NCBI RefSeq assembly: GCF_000315425.1
Contig: NZ_JH992922.1
Coordinates: 605,460-669,459 of the forward strand
Direction: 5' to 3'
Source: Massilia timonae CCUG 45783
Lineage (GTDB): Bacteria > Pseudomonadota > Gammaproteobacteria > Burkholderiales > Burkholderiaceae_D
DNA length: 64,000 nucleotides
Position 1 is the first letter of the stretch; each line of letters begins with the position of its first letter. The notes beneath the pieces were generated by a model that did not search any database, was not told where the DNA came from, and worked only from the letters and a program-made list of their open reading frames with translations. Below, piece by piece: positions 25,414 through 35,078 of this stretch. The position numbers were made by a program, and so were the translations under genes.

Positions 25414-26604
25414 TTAGGCGATGATCTTGGCAACCACGCCGGCGCCGACGGTACGGCCGCCTTCGCGGATTGCGAAGCGCAGACCTTCTTCCATCGCGAT
25501 CGGAGCGATCAGCTTGACGGTGATCGAGACGTTGTCGCCTGGCATGACCATTTCTTTGTCTGCTGGCAGTTCGATCGAACCGGTCACGTCAGTCGTACGG
25601 AAGTAGAACTGAGGACGATAGTTGTTGAAGAACGGGGTGTGACGGCCGCCTTCGTCTTTCGACAGGACGTAGATCTCACCGGTGAAGTTGCTGTGTGGCT
25701 TGATCGAGCCTGGCTTTGCCAGAACCTGACCACGCTGCACGTCTTCACGCTTGGTGCCGCGCAGCAGCAGACCGACGTTGTCGCCAGCTTGACCTTGGTC
25801 CAGCAGCTTGCGGAACATTTCCACGCCGGTGCAGGTGGTCTTGACGGTGTCAACGATACCGACGATTTCGATTTCTTCGCCGACTTTGATCACGCCGCGC
25901 TCGACACGACCGGTCACGACGGTGCCGCGGCCCGAGATCGAGAACACGTCTTCGACTGGCATCAGGAAGGCGCCGTCAACAGCACGTTCCGGGGTTGGGA
26001 TGTAGGTGTCCAGAGCTTCTGCCAGACGGGCGATGCACTCTTCGCCCATTTCGCCTGGCTGGCCTTCCAGCGCCATACGTGCCGAACCCTTGATGATTGG
26101 CAGGTCGTCGCCTGGGAACTCGTACTTCGACAGCAGTTCGCGCACTTCCATTTCGACCAGTTCCAGCAGTTCTGCGTCGTCGACCAGGTCGCACTTGTTC
26201 AGGAACACGATGATGTATGGAACGCCAACCTGACGCGCCAGCAGGATGTGCTCGCGGGTCTGTGGCATTGGGCCGTCAGCGGCCGAGCACACCAGGATCG
26301 CGCCGTCCATCTGCGCAGCACCGGTAATCATGTTCTTGATGTAGTCGGCGTGGCCTGGGCAGTCAACGTGAGCGTAGTGACGGTTTTCGGTTTCGTACTC
26401 GACGTGCGCGGTGTTGATGGTGATGCCGCGTGCTTTTTCTTCTGGAGCCGCGTCGATCTGGTCGTAGGCCTTGGCTTCGCCGCCGAATTTCTTCGACAGG
26501 ACGGTAGCGATTGCAGCCGTCAGGGTGGTTTTACCGTGGTCAACGTGACCGATGGTGCCGACGTTCACGTGCGGCTTGGTCCGTTCGAATTTACCTTTTG
26601 CCAT
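25414..26604 (-). CDS. tuf: Elongation factor Tu
   Basis: 396 residues with the GTPase motifs [20 protein letters not shown] and NKCDLVDD, and the switch I region [12 protein letters not shown]. It delivers aminoacyl-tRNA to the ribosome. It follows three tRNA genes in one probable transcript and ends in a hairpin. Many proteobacteria carry a second tuf in the str operon, which would lie outside this window. Confidence 0.99.
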   Translation of the reverse strand: MAKGKFERTKPHVNVGTIGHVDHGKTTLTAAIATVLSKKFGGEAKAYDQIDAAPEEKARGITINTAHVEYETENRHYAHVDCPGHADYIKNMITGAAQMDGAILVCSAADGPMPQTREHILLARQVGVPYIIVFLNKCDLVDDAELLELVEMEVRELLSKYEFPGDDLPIIKGSARMALEGQPGEMGEECIARLAEALDTYIPTPERAVDGAFLMPVEDVFSISGRGTVVTGRVERGVIKVGEEIEIVGIVDTVKTTCTGVEMFRKLLDQGQAGDNVGLLLRGTKREDVQRGQVLAKPGSIKPHSNFTGEIYVLSKDEGGRHTPFFNNYRPQFYFRTTDVTGSIELPADKEMVMPGDNVSITVKLIAPIAMEEGLRFAIREGGRTVGAGVVAKIIA

Positions 26605-26689
26605 TTCAGACTCCTAAGATCTAACGATATTTTGGGGATTACCAGGCACACCTGACGGACGAGTGCAACGCGACTGCCGTACAAAATTC

Positions 26690-26765
<76 letters not shown>

Positions 26766-26797
26766 GATTTTTGCGATGTAGAAACCACCGCACTAAC

Positions 26798-26871
26798 TGG
26801 AGCGGGTGAAGGGAATCGAACCCTCGTCGTAAGCTTGGAAGGCTTCTGCTCTACCATTGAGCTACACCCGC
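26798..26871 (-). tRNA. tRNA-Gly (TCC)
   Basis: 74 nt including CCA. The anticodon loop CTTCCAA gives anticodon TCC. The acceptor GCGGGTG/CACCCGC and the T-arm GGGTTCGATTCCC are intact. Confidence 0.96.
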
Positions 26872-26909
26872 GAGGTACAACTTCAAATCCGACTTCACGA
26901 TCTTCTTTT

Positions 26910-26994
26910 TGGTGGTGGGGGCTGGATTCGAACCAGCGTACTCAGAGAGGGCAGATTTACAGTCTGCTGCCTTTAACCACTCGGCCACCCCACC
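26910..26994 (-). tRNA. tRNA-Tyr (GTA)
   Basis: 85 nt including CCA, with the long variable arm of a class II tRNA. The anticodon stem CAGAC-TGTAAAT-CTG gives anticodon GTA. It is the first gene of the tRNA-tuf transcript. Confidence 0.96.
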
Positions 26995-27008
26995 GCGAAG
27001 AACCGCAG

Positions 27009-27037
27009 AGTATGAAGCAAGCTCAACGTACTGTCAA
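27009..27037 (-). promoter_or_regulatory. Sigma-70 promoter of the tRNA-Tyr/Gly/Thr-tuf operon
   Basis: On the minus strand a perfect TTGACA (27032-27037) and CATACT (27009-27014) are 17 bp apart, about 15 nt before tRNA-Tyr. A GC-rich stretch (CTGCGG) follows the -10 box, as in promoters under stringent control. Confidence 0.85.
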
Positions 27038-27203
27038 TCAGGTTTTGGTAGAAGATTTTCTACTTCGCCTGACAGCGTTGCTTCGGGGCGTGATTGTAAC
27101 GGTCGGACTGTAAAGCTGCAAGGGTGATTTTGCCAAGTGCGAAAAAATCTTTATGAACTGATTCGGAATAGTTCCGACGGCACGTCCGCAGAATCGGACA
27201 ACC

Positions 27204-28739
27204 CTACGGGTTCGGCCCCGCCGGCGCCAGCGCCGCCAGCACCTGCGCCTTGAGCGCCTTGATCAGGGCCGTCTCGTCCGGCGCCACGCCCTCGGGCGCG
27301 GGGAAGATGCGGTCGGCGTAGATCAGGCCCAGCCCGGCCTTGCCGACCACCAGCGGCAGGACGATGAAACTCTCGGCGTCCGGCAGCAAAGTCTTGTACC
27401 AGGCCGGCAGCAGGTCGCGGATCCTGGGGCTGAAGGCGTCCGCGATCATCATGTCGGCGTCGTTCTCGAGCGCCAGGTGGAACACGTCGCGCGTGAAGGC
27501 GCAGGGGAAGACGAAACCGTCCTGCAGCGGGGCGCTGCCCTCGCCCAGCGACACCCGCGCGCGGAACTGTTTCGTGCGCGCGTCGCGCAGGCAGACGGTG
27601 GCGAAGCGGAAGCCCAGCGCGCCGTACAGGGTCTCGAGCACGGCCATGATGATGTCGTTGAGGCCGGCGCCGGACCCGCCCAGCAGGGTCACGTCCTGCA
27701 CGCCCGCCAGCAGCAGGTCGCGCGCATTCTTCGGCTTGCCGCTGGGGTGGAACTCGCCCTCGTCGTCCTCGCCCGCGTCCAGGGTGGCCAGCGCCAGCAC
27801 GTTCGGCAGGCTGCTGGCGGCCTTCGGATCGGTCTTCGGCGCGCGCTCCATGTTCATGCTCTGCAGCATGCCGTTCATGCCTTCCTGCACCTCGTCGTAC
27901 AGCGCCACCATGGCCGGATGGTCGACGCCCAGCGCCGCGCCATAGCGCCGTATCAGTTCCTGGGTCTCGGTCGCGGCGGCCGGATCGTGATGGCGCCCCA
28001 TCAGGCGCGCCACGTCGCGGCTGAAGGCGGCCACCTGCCGCATCCATTCGTCGCGATCAAACGCGGCCTCGAGCGGTCCCGGCGGCAGCGTCGCCTGGGC
28101 CTGCACGATCAACCCTGGCATCTGCCACTCGCGCAAGATCGCCTCAGACAAAACCTCAAAGCTGCAGCCCAGGATCAGTTGCGCAGCCTGGCTAGGACTA
28201 TGCTTGCCGGCCGCCACGAACGCGGCGATTTCCCGGTAGCGCTCCGGCTCGTGGCTGGCCAGCAGCAGCGCGCCCAGGTTCTTGAACAGCGCGCAGATCG
28301 CCGCTTCCTCGGCCCCGGGGATCGGGCTGTGGCGCGCCAGCTCGCGGCCGACCAGGCTGGCGCACAGGGCGGCTTCGAGCTCCACCCGCACGCCGTGCTC
28401 GGCGGTGTCGAGCGCATCGACCAGCAGCATCGCCAGCGCGGCGGCGCGCACATTGTCGAAGCCGAGCAGGGAAATGGCGCGCGAGATCGTCGTTACCGGC
28501 GTGCCCGACAGGGTGCGGTACTGGACCGTGTTGGACAGGCGCAGGATGCGCTGGGTCAGAGCGACGTCGGACACCACGTAATACGCGAGGTCGGCCGTGC
28601 CCAGGTCGTCGCGATACCCCATGCCGATCACATGGGCGATGGCGCCGCCCAGGGTGAACATGCGTTCGGTGCCGCTGAGTTTACGCATCAGGGCGGGTCG
28701 CACGCGGCGCGGGGCGCAGTCCTGGGGGGTGTCGGCCAT
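27204..28739 (-). CDS. HDOD domain protein with C-terminal GAF-like domain
   Basis: 511 residues. The HDOD domain (about 20-220) has LTQRILRLSNTVQYRTLSG, ISRAISLLGFDNVRAAAL and ALFKNLGALLLASHEPERYR. It keeps the fold but lacks HD phosphohydrolase metal residues, as is normal for HDOD. A GAF-like region follows (about 345-500, GLNDIIMAVLETLYGALGFR). Such proteins are signalling scaffolds in motility, biofilm or cell-cycle control; the partner is unknown. The start is ATG 28739 after GGAG at 7 nt. It is 13 bp behind the REC-TPR gene, so they form an operon. Confidence 0.88.
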   Translation of the reverse strand: MADTPQDCAPRRVRPALMRKLSGTERMFTLGGAIAHVIGMGYRDDLGTADLAYYVVSDVALTQRILRLSNTVQYRTLSGTPVTTISRAISLLGFDNVRAAALAMLLVDALDTAEHGVRVELEAALCASLVGRELARHSPIPGAEEAAICALFKNLGALLLASHEPERYREIAAFVAAGKHSPSQAAQLILGCSFEVLSEAILREWQMPGLIVQAQATLPPGPLEAAFDRDEWMRQVAAFSRDVARLMGRHHDPAAATETQELIRRYGAALGVDHPAMVALYDEVQEGMNGMLQSMNMERAPKTDPKAASSLPNVLALATLDAGEDDEGEFHPSGKPKNARDLLLAGVQDVTLLGGSGAGLNDIIMAVLETLYGALGFRFATVCLRDARTKQFRARVSLGEGSAPLQDGFVFPCAFTRDVFHLALENDADMMIADAFSPRIRDLLPAWYKTLLPDAESFIVLPLVVGKAGLGLIYADRIFPAPEGVAPDETALIKALKAQVLAALAPAGPNP

Positions 28740-28752
28740 GGCGTCGCTCCGC

Positions 28753-30399
28753 TCAGCCGGCCTTGCGCAGCGGCGCGGCAGCATGCGCGCCTTGTTTGTA
28801 TTGTTTCAGCACCTGCTGGTGCAGCGCCGCCAGCGCCGGCAGTTTGGGATTGAGCGCATCGAGCTTGCGCACATTGCCGATCAGGCCCGGCACCTGGGCG
28901 CCGAGGCGATTGTCCCAGCCCTCGTGCTCGAGGCAGCGCAGCACCGCCAGCGCGGCATTGAAGGCCACCGCCGGATTGCTCGGCAACTTGGTGGCCGCTT
29001 CCAGCATCAACCGCACTGCGCCCTGGTAGTCGCCGTCCCTGGCGCGCGCGGCGCCGCCGGCGACCAGGTCGACCACCTGCTGGCGGCTCTGCTGGGCCAG
29101 CGTCTGCGCCAGTTCGCCCTTCCCCGCCTGCTCCAGCACGCCCATGGCGCGCGTGACCATGGCGTCGCTCGAGGCATTGCTCATCACCTCGCGCACGATC
29201 TCGGAAGCGCCTTCTTCGCGGCCATTGTCGATGCAGGTGCGCGCCAGCTCGAGCTTGAGGTCGGGCGACAGATTGGGCGCATCCTTGCTTGACGCCAGGG
29301 CCGCGCCCAGCGCTTCGCCCAGGCGCTGCTCGTTGCCGGTGTATTCGTGCACCAGGGCCGAGGCGATCGCGCTGCACAGCGGGGTATTGGCGCGCCCGCC
29401 CATCGAGCGGTCGAGGTCGCGCACCACGGCGGCGGCCCCGACGGGATCGCCCTTGTGCACCAGCGCGCGCACCAGCTTGACGTGATCCTCGGGGTCGCGA
29501 AATTCGGAGTATTTGGCCTTGCCCACCACCTGGCGCAGGGCTTTTTCGGCGGTGTCGACGTCGCCTGCCTCGAAGGCGGTGTCGGCCAGGGTGCGCAGGC
29601 GCCGCACGGCATGCGGCGACACCGCCACCGCGTCGCTCAGCACCGCCTGCGATTTCTGCAATTCGCCGACCGCCGCGTGGGTGCGCGCCAGCCAGTCGTA
29701 GGCGTCGACGAAATTGCGATTGGTGTCGACCAGGTCTTCCAGGATGTCGCGCGCTTCGGTGAATTGCTTGCGCACGAACAGGGTCTTGGCCAGGCCGAGC
29801 CGGGCCCAGGCGATCGCCTTGATCTCGACCAGGTGGCGATAGATCGGCTCGGCCTGGTCGGCCTGGCCCAGGAACATGTGCAGCTCGGCGCGCAGGCGCA
29901 GGAAGTCGACCGCGTAGCGCGCGTGCAGGCGCTGGCCTTCGATGCAGGCGGCGATCGTCTCCTCCTGGTCGCCCGCTTCCATCAGGGTGTACACCGGCAG
30001 GAAGGCATTGCGCTTGTCGAGGGCGCGTGCGATGCGCTCGAGCAGGCGGTCGGCGGTGAACGGCTTGAGGATATAGTCGGTGGGCGCCAGCTCGGCGGCG
30101 CTGACCACCTTGCTGTGGTTGCCTTCGGCCGTGACCATGAAGAACATGGTGGCCAGCTGCATCAGCTTGTGGTGGCGCAGGTCTTCCAGCAGTTGCTGGC
30201 CATCCTGGCCGCCTTCCAGGTCGTATTCGCACAGGATCATGTCGAACTGGCGCAGGCCCAGGTGCTTGACGGCCTGGTTGGAGGTGCTGGCGTGCTCGAT
30301 CCGGGTCAGGCCGCACAGCGTGAGCATGCTGTGGATGCTGGCCCGCATCCCCGCGTGGGGCTCGATGATCAGGGCCGTCAGGCCTTCCAGTTCGTTCAT
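28753..30399 (-). CDS. Response-regulator-like REC domain with TPR repeats
   Basis: 548 residues. The N-terminal REC domain (about 6-125) keeps the Thr in FMVTAEGN and the Lys in YILKPFT. The first acidic residue is E13 (LIIEPHAG), and the site where related proteins have the phospho-acceptor Asp reads LCEYDLEGG, with Glu at 58 and Asp at 60. The rest (about 130-540) is TPR-like helical repeats (LRLRAELHMFLGQADQAEPI, DTAFEAGDVDTAEKAL). It may be a phosphorylation-independent scaffold. The start is ATG 30399, where the REC domain begins; a longer upstream frame has no support. It is followed by the HDOD gene. Confidence 0.88.
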   Translation of the reverse strand: MNELEGLTALIIEPHAGMRASIHSMLTLCGLTRIEHASTSNQAVKHLGLRQFDMILCEYDLEGGQDGQQLLEDLRHHKLMQLATMFFMVTAEGNHSKVVSAAELAPTDYILKPFTADRLLERIARALDKRNAFLPVYTLMEAGDQEETIAACIEGQRLHARYAVDFLRLRAELHMFLGQADQAEPIYRHLVEIKAIAWARLGLAKTLFVRKQFTEARDILEDLVDTNRNFVDAYDWLARTHAAVGELQKSQAVLSDAVAVSPHAVRRLRTLADTAFEAGDVDTAEKALRQVVGKAKYSEFRDPEDHVKLVRALVHKGDPVGAAAVVRDLDRSMGGRANTPLCSAIASALVHEYTGNEQRLGEALGAALASSKDAPNLSPDLKLELARTCIDNGREEGASEIVREVMSNASSDAMVTRAMGVLEQAGKGELAQTLAQQSRQQVVDLVAGGAARARDGDYQGAVRLMLEAATKLPSNPAVAFNAALAVLRCLEHEGWDNRLGAQVPGLIGNVRKLDALNPKLPALAALHQQVLKQYKQGAHAAAPLRKAG

Positions 30400-30508
30400 G
30401 ATGGTCCGTGTAAGCCTGCGTTGGGCGTGGCGCCGTGGCTGCATGGGCGCGCGGCATCTGGCCAGTATATTACGGCGCGGAACGAAAATAATGAAATCGG
30501 GGTAGGTC

Positions 30509-30528
30509 CTGACACGAGAAAGTGTCAG
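30509..30528. other. Perfect inverted repeat between REC-TPR and J-domain genes
   Basis: CTGACAC (30509-30515) and GTGTCAG (30522-30528) flank GAGAAA. It lies about 40 nt past the J-domain gene stop and 110 nt before the REC-TPR start. It could be a weak terminator or an operator. Confidence 0.4.
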
Positions 30529-30566
30529 TACGCCGAAAAAACGACAGCCAGCTGATTGTGGGCCGC

Positions 30567-31526
30567 TTATTGCATATCGGCCGCGGCCTGGCGCAGGGCC
30601 GTATGGCGGCCGTCGCACTCGGACTTGCTGGCGCCGTCGACCACGTTCTGGTAACGCACCTCGTACTTGCCGGCGGCCAGCTTGTCGAAGGTGAAGTTGG
30701 AGCGCTGCTGCACGAAGGCGTGCCTGACGTTGGCGCGGCGGTCGAGGTCGTACAGCTTGACGAATACCGGCGCCGCGTTGGCGCTGTTGTCGACCACGAC
30801 CTGCATCTCTGTCCCCTCGTTGCCGACCGGGTAGCCGGGCAGGTAGGAAGACTCGAGCGGCCAGGGATCGCCGCTGGGCGACGCCAGGGTCTGCAGGTCG
30901 GTGCTGCAGTCGGGGGCGCGGGCCGGCACCGCCAGCTGGGTGACGGCGAGCGCGCGCACCTCGGGCGGCGGGCCCTTGGCGCCGTCCGGACCGATGCGGC
31001 GGGCCCAGTCGTCACTGCTGGCGTCGACGCCCAGCGCGTCCGGGCGGCCGGTCTTGACGGGGTCGTGGGCGATGCCGCCCCAGGCCAGTGCGCTCGGGAT
31101 AATGTTGGGTTGTTGTTCGATCGTCAGCACGGCGACGACGGCGCCGGCCACGAAGCAGCCCGACATGCCCAGCCACCAGCGCGGATCGCGCCACAGGCGC
31201 TTGCGGCGCGGCTTGGGCGGCGGCTGCCCCTCCCAGTTGTCGGCGTTCTTGCGCGGCTGGCCTTCCTTGGCGTTCGAGCTTTCCAGCCACTCGACTTCCC
31301 ACTCCTCGGCCGCGATCCATTCGTCGTGTTCCTTGCGGCGGACGGGATCGGACAGGACGTTGTAGGCGGTATTGACGACCGCCATGATGCGGGCGGACTT
31401 TTCGTCGCCCGGGTTTTTATCGGGGTGGTATTTCTGGCTCAGGGCCTTGTAGGAAGCACGAATGACTTCCTGGGGCGCATGACGCGACACCTTCAGGTTG
31501 TCATAATGTGTATGAATCTTGGCCAT
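30567..31526 (-). CDS. Membrane-anchored J-domain protein
   Basis: 319 residues. A J-domain (about 7-72) with the essential HPD motif (H34-D36 in KYHPDKNPGDEKSA) predicts a DnaK co-chaperone. A basic linker (PPPKPRRKRLWRD) precedes one membrane segment (about 118-138), and the C-terminal 180 residues face the other side of the membrane. There is no DnaJ zinc-finger or substrate domain. The C-terminal part has two Cys and matches no family I recognise. The J-domain end should be cytosolic. Confidence 0.87.
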   Translation of the reverse strand: MAKIHTHYDNLKVSRHAPQEVIRASYKALSQKYHPDKNPGDEKSARIMAVVNTAYNVLSDPVRRKEHDEWIAAEEWEVEWLESSNAKEGQPRKNADNWEGQPPPKPRRKRLWRDPRWWLGMSGCFVAGAVVAVLTIEQQPNIIPSALAWGGIAHDPVKTGRPDALGVDASSDDWARRIGPDGAKGPPPEVRALAVTQLAVPARAPDCSTDLQTLASPSGDPWPLESSYLPGYPVGNEGTEMQVVVDNSANAAPVFVKLYDLDRRANVRHAFVQQRSNFTFDKLAAGKYEVRYQNVVDGASKSECDGRHTALRQAAADMQ

Positions 31527-31658
31527 GATCTGTCAAGTCTACCCGCTTCTACCCTGCGCGTTTTGTCTGTCCTCGGCCGAAGCCCGTCATGTGACGAGAC
31601 GCGGGAATATCTCACAGCTTAGCCGGATTTGTGTCCGCTGTGCAAGATATCATAAAGT

Positions 31659-32807
31659 CTACAAGCGATGACTGCGGTCCGCGCGCACGATTGGCTCTGG
31701 CAATTCTACGTCCTGTCCGACCACCAGGACCTTGAACAATTCGCCCATTTCAGCAGGAGAAACCAGCTTTTGCACGGCCCGCGACCGGGGCAGGAAATGC
31801 TTGGCATCCTCGGGGTCGTTTTCCAGCAACAGTTCGCCGATCCCGGCGCCGAGCAGGAAGGAAGCCTGGCTCATATAGGCCAGCACCGGCAGGCCGGCAT
31901 CCTGCGATGCCAGCGCCATCGCCGTGAAATCGACGTGGGCGGTGATGTCCTGCAGGCCGGGCAAATAAAAGGGATCCGGGTGCGCGTGGTGGCGGTAATG
32001 ACACATCAGGGTGCCGCCGATGCGCTGGTCGAGGTAATACTCGTGGGCCGGGAAGCCGTAGTCGAACAGGATGGCGGCGCCGCGGCCGCCCGCGAACATC
32101 GCCGCCAGCGAGCGCATGAAGCCGGCGCCGATCGGGTGCAGTTCGGTCACATAGCCTTCGATCATCTGCTCGTGGTCCGGCACCTGGCGCGCCAGCTGGG
32201 CGGTCAGTTCAGCGCCGAGCGGCGCCTGGACGAAGGCGAAAGCGCCGTCCTCGACCGTGACCATTTGCCGGCGCCAGCCGTCGCCGGTACGGATCACCAG
32301 CTCGACCGGCATGGCGTCGAGCACCTCGTTGGCCAGCACCACGCCGCTGAAGCGGTCCGGCATGGCGTCCAGCCAGCGCAGCTGCGGCAGGTCGGCCAGG
32401 TTGGCCTGCTGGCGCGCGCGCAATTCGCCGGACAGTTCGATGATGGTGTAGGAGCGAACCTCGACACCCTGCCGGGCCAGCTCGGCCAGGACGTCGCGCG
32501 CCAGGCGGCCGGTGCCGGCGCCGAACTCGATGATGTCGGGCGCGCTTTGGGCGATAATAGCGGCTGCCACGCGCGCCACGGCCGCCCCGAACAGCGGCGT
32601 CATCTCGGGCGCGGTGGTGAAGTCGCCGCTCGCGCCGAGCTTGGCTGCGCCGCCGCTGTAATACCCGAGCCTGGGCGCATACAGCGCCAGTTCCATGAAA
32701 CGAGAGAATGCGATCGCGCCGCCGTGCTGTTCGATGTCGGCGGCGATGAGCTGTTGCAGGGAATGGGACGCGGCCAGGGCGTCGGTATCGGGTGCGGGCA
32801 GGGACAT
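31659..32807 (-). CDS. MidA/NDUFAF7-type SAM-dependent methyltransferase
   Basis: 382 residues of the COG1565/DUF185 family. FSRFMELALYAPRLGYY near the start, then motif I (IIEFGAGTGRLARDVL), SYTIIELSGELRARQQ and SGVVLANEVLDAMPVELV. The mitochondrial homologue NDUFAF7 methylates an arginine in complex I; bacterial function is less clear. It is divergent from the pteridine reductase-like gene with 44 bp between starts. Confidence 0.93.
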   Translation of the reverse strand: MSLPAPDTDALAASHSLQQLIAADIEQHGGAIAFSRFMELALYAPRLGYYSGGAAKLGASGDFTTAPEMTPLFGAAVARVAAAIIAQSAPDIIEFGAGTGRLARDVLAELARQGVEVRSYTIIELSGELRARQQANLADLPQLRWLDAMPDRFSGVVLANEVLDAMPVELVIRTGDGWRRQMVTVEDGAFAFVQAPLGAELTAQLARQVPDHEQMIEGYVTELHPIGAGFMRSLAAMFAGGRGAAILFDYGFPAHEYYLDQRIGGTLMCHYRHHAHPDPFYLPGLQDITAHVDFTAMALASQDAGLPVLAYMSQASFLLGAGIGELLLENDPEDAKHFLPRSRAVQKLVSPAEMGELFKVLVVGQDVELPEPIVRADRSHRL

Positions 32808-32851
32808 GCCGGCATTGTAGCCAGAATAGCTTTTATCAACAATTCAAGAAA

Positions 32852-33652
32852 ATGATGACGGATAGCCCTTCGATCTCCCTGCCCCGGGTCGCGCTCGTGA
32901 CCGGCGCCGGCCGTCGCCTGGGCCGCGCGATCGCGCTCGGCCTGGCCCAGGCCGGCTGGGACCTCGCCCTGCACTACCGCCATTCCGAAAGCGACGCGAT
33001 CGCGACCCGCGACGCCATCCTGGCCCTGGGCCGGCGCGCCGCGCTGCTGCAGTGCGACCTGGCCGACGAGGCGGCGGTACGCCAGCTGGTCGGCCAGGCC
33101 AGCGCGGCGCTGGGGCCGATCTCTTGCATCGTCAACAACGCTTCGTTGTTTGAATACGACAGCGCCACCGCGTTCTCCTGGGAGCTGCTCAACGCCCATA
33201 TGCAGGCGAACGTGGCCGCGCCGGTGCTGCTGGCGCAGGAACTGCACGCCGCCACCCCGGAGGGGCGGCAAGCCGTCGTGGTCAACTTGCTGGACCAGAA
33301 ACTGTACAATCTCAACCCGGATTTTCTGTCGTACACGCTGTCCAAGGCGGCCCTGCACACGGCGACCACGATGCTGGCCCAGGCGCTGGCGCCGAAGGTG
33401 CGCGTGGTCGGCGTCGCTCCCGGCATCACGATGGTGTCGGGCGACCAGAGCGAGCAAGGCTTCGCCGCGGCGCACCAGATGACGCCGCTGCGGCGTTCGT
33501 CGACCCCGCAGGACATCGCCGACGCCGTGGTCTACGCCGCATCAGCGCGCGCGCTGACCGGCACCACCCTGCTGGTCGATGGCGGCCAGCACCTGATGCC
33601 CTCGCAGCGCGACGTGATGTTCCTGACCGAACCAAATAACTCCACCAAATAA
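32852..33652 (+). CDS. SDR oxidoreductase, probable pteridine reductase (FolM-like)
   Basis: 266 residues. The nucleotide motif [12 protein letters not shown] has the basic residues typical of the NADPH-dependent PTR1/FolM branch rather than plain FabG. The active site has SYTLSKAAL (YxxxK), and the end reads [14 protein letters not shown]. FolM reduces dihydromonapterin or dihydrofolate. The next gene, folB, acts in the same pterin pathway, which supports the call. ATG occurs at both 32852 and 32855; neither has a strong ribosome-binding site. Confidence 0.85.
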   Translation: MMTDSPSISLPRVALVTGAGRRLGRAIALGLAQAGWDLALHYRHSESDAIATRDAILALGRRAALLQCDLADEAAVRQLVGQASAALGPISCIVNNASLFEYDSATAFSWELLNAHMQANVAAPVLLAQELHAATPEGRQAVVVNLLDQKLYNLNPDFLSYTLSKAALHTATTMLAQALAPKVRVVGVAPGITMVSGDQSEQGFAAAHQMTPLRRSSTPQDIADAVVYAASARALTGTTLLVDGGQHLMPSQRDVMFLTEPNNSTK

Positions 33653-33661
33653 GGCTATCCC

Positions 33662-34060
33662 ATGTTGTCCGCCCTGTCCCACCCGAGCTTGCGCGATTGC
33701 CGCCGGCTGTTCCTGCGCAATTACGAAGTGATGATCAATATCGGCGTGCACGATTTCGAGAAGAAGGGCGAGCAGCGTGTCCTGATCAATGTCGAGCTGT
33801 ACATTCCGCTGGAGCTGTCGACGCCGAAGGCGGACCAGCTGGCGGAGGTGGTCGACTACGATTTCATGCGCGAGACCATTGCCCAGCGCATCGCCAAGGG
33901 CCACATCCACCTGCAGGAAACGCTGTGCGACGACGTGGTGGCCGCGATGCTGACCCACCCGCGCGTGCGCGCCGCCGGTGTGTCGACGATGAAGCCGGAC
34001 GTCTATCCGGATTGCGAAGGCGTCGGCGTCGAAGTATTCAGGATCAAGGAAGAAGCATGA
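33662..34060 (+). CDS. folB: Dihydroneopterin aldolase
   Basis: 132 residues. [32 protein letters not shown], the catalytic-site region [11 protein letters not shown] and [17 protein letters not shown] are typical of FolB. It cleaves 7,8-dihydroneopterin in folate synthesis. It lies 9 bp after the pteridine reductase-like gene and overlaps ttcA by ATGA. Confidence 0.93.
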   Translation: MLSALSHPSLRDCRRLFLRNYEVMINIGVHDFEKKGEQRVLINVELYIPLELSTPKADQLAEVVDYDFMRETIAQRIAKGHIHLQETLCDDVVAAMLTHPRVRAAGVSTMKPDVYPDCEGVGVEVFRIKEEA

Positions 34061-35004
34061 ACGAAACGGTGATTGAACGCGTCGTCGAAGACGACTTCCC
34101 GACTGCCGAGGCCGGCATTGACGCGAAGAAGCAAGAGAAGATCGCACGCGAGGACAACAAGCTGCACAAGCGCCTGTGCCGCCTGGTGGGCCAGGCCATC
34201 GGCGACTTCAATATGATCGAGGACGGCGACAAGGTGATGGTGTGCCTGTCGGGCGGCAAGGACAGCTATGCGCTGCTCGACATCCTGCTCACCTTGCGCG
34301 AGCGCGCGCCGATCCACTTCGACATCGTCGCGGTCAACCTCGACCAGAAGCAGCCGAACTTCCCGGCCCACGTGCTGCCGGCTTACCTGGACAAGCTTGG
34401 CGTGCCTTATCACATCGAAAACCAGGACACCTACAGCATCGTCAAGCGCCTGGTCCCGGAAGGCAAGACCACCTGCTCGCTGTGCTCGCGCCTGCGGCGC
34501 GGCATCCTGTACCGCGTGGCCGACGAACTCGGCTGCAACAAGATCGCCCTGGGGCACCACCGCGACGACATCCTCGAGACCTTCTTCCTGAACATGTTCT
34601 TCGGCGGGAAGCTGAAGGGCATGCCGGCCAAGCTGGTGTCGGACGACGGCAAGCACATGGTGATCCGCCCGATGGCCTACGTGAAAGAAGCCGACACCGA
34701 GCGCTACGCCGAAGTGAAAGGTTTCCCGATCATCCCGTGCGACCTGTGCGGCTCGCAGGAAAACCTGCAGCGCAAGCAGATCAAGAACATGCTGCGCGAA
34801 TGGGAAAAGAAGCATCCGGGCCGGGTCGAGAACACGTTCTCGGCGCTGTCGACCGTGGTGCCGTCGCATTTGCAGGACCGCGCTTTGTTCGACTTCGTCG
34901 GCCTCAAGACCGATGGCGTGCCGAATCCGCTGGGCGATATCGCGTTCGACGAGGAGCCGTGTTCGACGCCGGCGACGAATACGATTTCGTTGACGCAGCT
35001 CTAA
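34057..35004 (+). CDS. ttcA: tRNA 2-thiocytidine biosynthesis protein TtcA
   Basis: 315 residues. The PP-loop CLSGGKDS (65-70) binds ATP; C140 and C143 (TTCSLC) and the later PCDLCG bind the iron-sulfur cluster. [20 protein letters not shown] is a TtcA signature. It thiolates C32 of some tRNAs. The ATG overlaps the folB stop. The frame is open upstream, but the N-terminus fits the ATG at 34057. Confidence 0.96.
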   Translation: MNETVIERVVEDDFPTAEAGIDAKKQEKIAREDNKLHKRLCRLVGQAIGDFNMIEDGDKVMVCLSGGKDSYALLDILLTLRERAPIHFDIVAVNLDQKQPNFPAHVLPAYLDKLGVPYHIENQDTYSIVKRLVPEGKTTCSLCSRLRRGILYRVADELGCNKIALGHHRDDILETFFLNMFFGGKLKGMPAKLVSDDGKHMVIRPMAYVKEADTERYAEVKGFPIIPCDLCGSQENLQRKQIKNMLREWEKKHPGRVENTFSALSTVVPSHLQDRALFDFVGLKTDGVPNPLGDIAFDEEPCSTPATNTISLTQL

Positions 35005-35021
35005 GCGCGGCGCATCGAGGA

Positions 35022-35050
35022 AGCAGAGGCCGGCGCCTCTGCTTTTTTTT
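35022..35050 (+). terminator. Rho-independent terminator after ttcA
   Basis: AGCAGAGGC (35022-35030) pairs with GCCTCTGCT (35035-35043) over 4 nt, followed by a run of eight T. Confidence 0.93.
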
Positions 35051-35078
35051 CGTCATGATATACGTGCGGAACGACGAC

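Noticed and set aside
26835..27127. Plus-strand open frames over tRNA-Gly and tRNA-Tyr (GLDSNQRTQRGQIYS and similar)
   Set aside because: Also antisense tRNA translations, with no codon bias or ribosome-binding site.
28688..30457. 589-residue minus-strand frame over the REC-TPR gene
   Set aside because: It is a Pro/Arg/Gly-rich shadow of the real gene in another frame.
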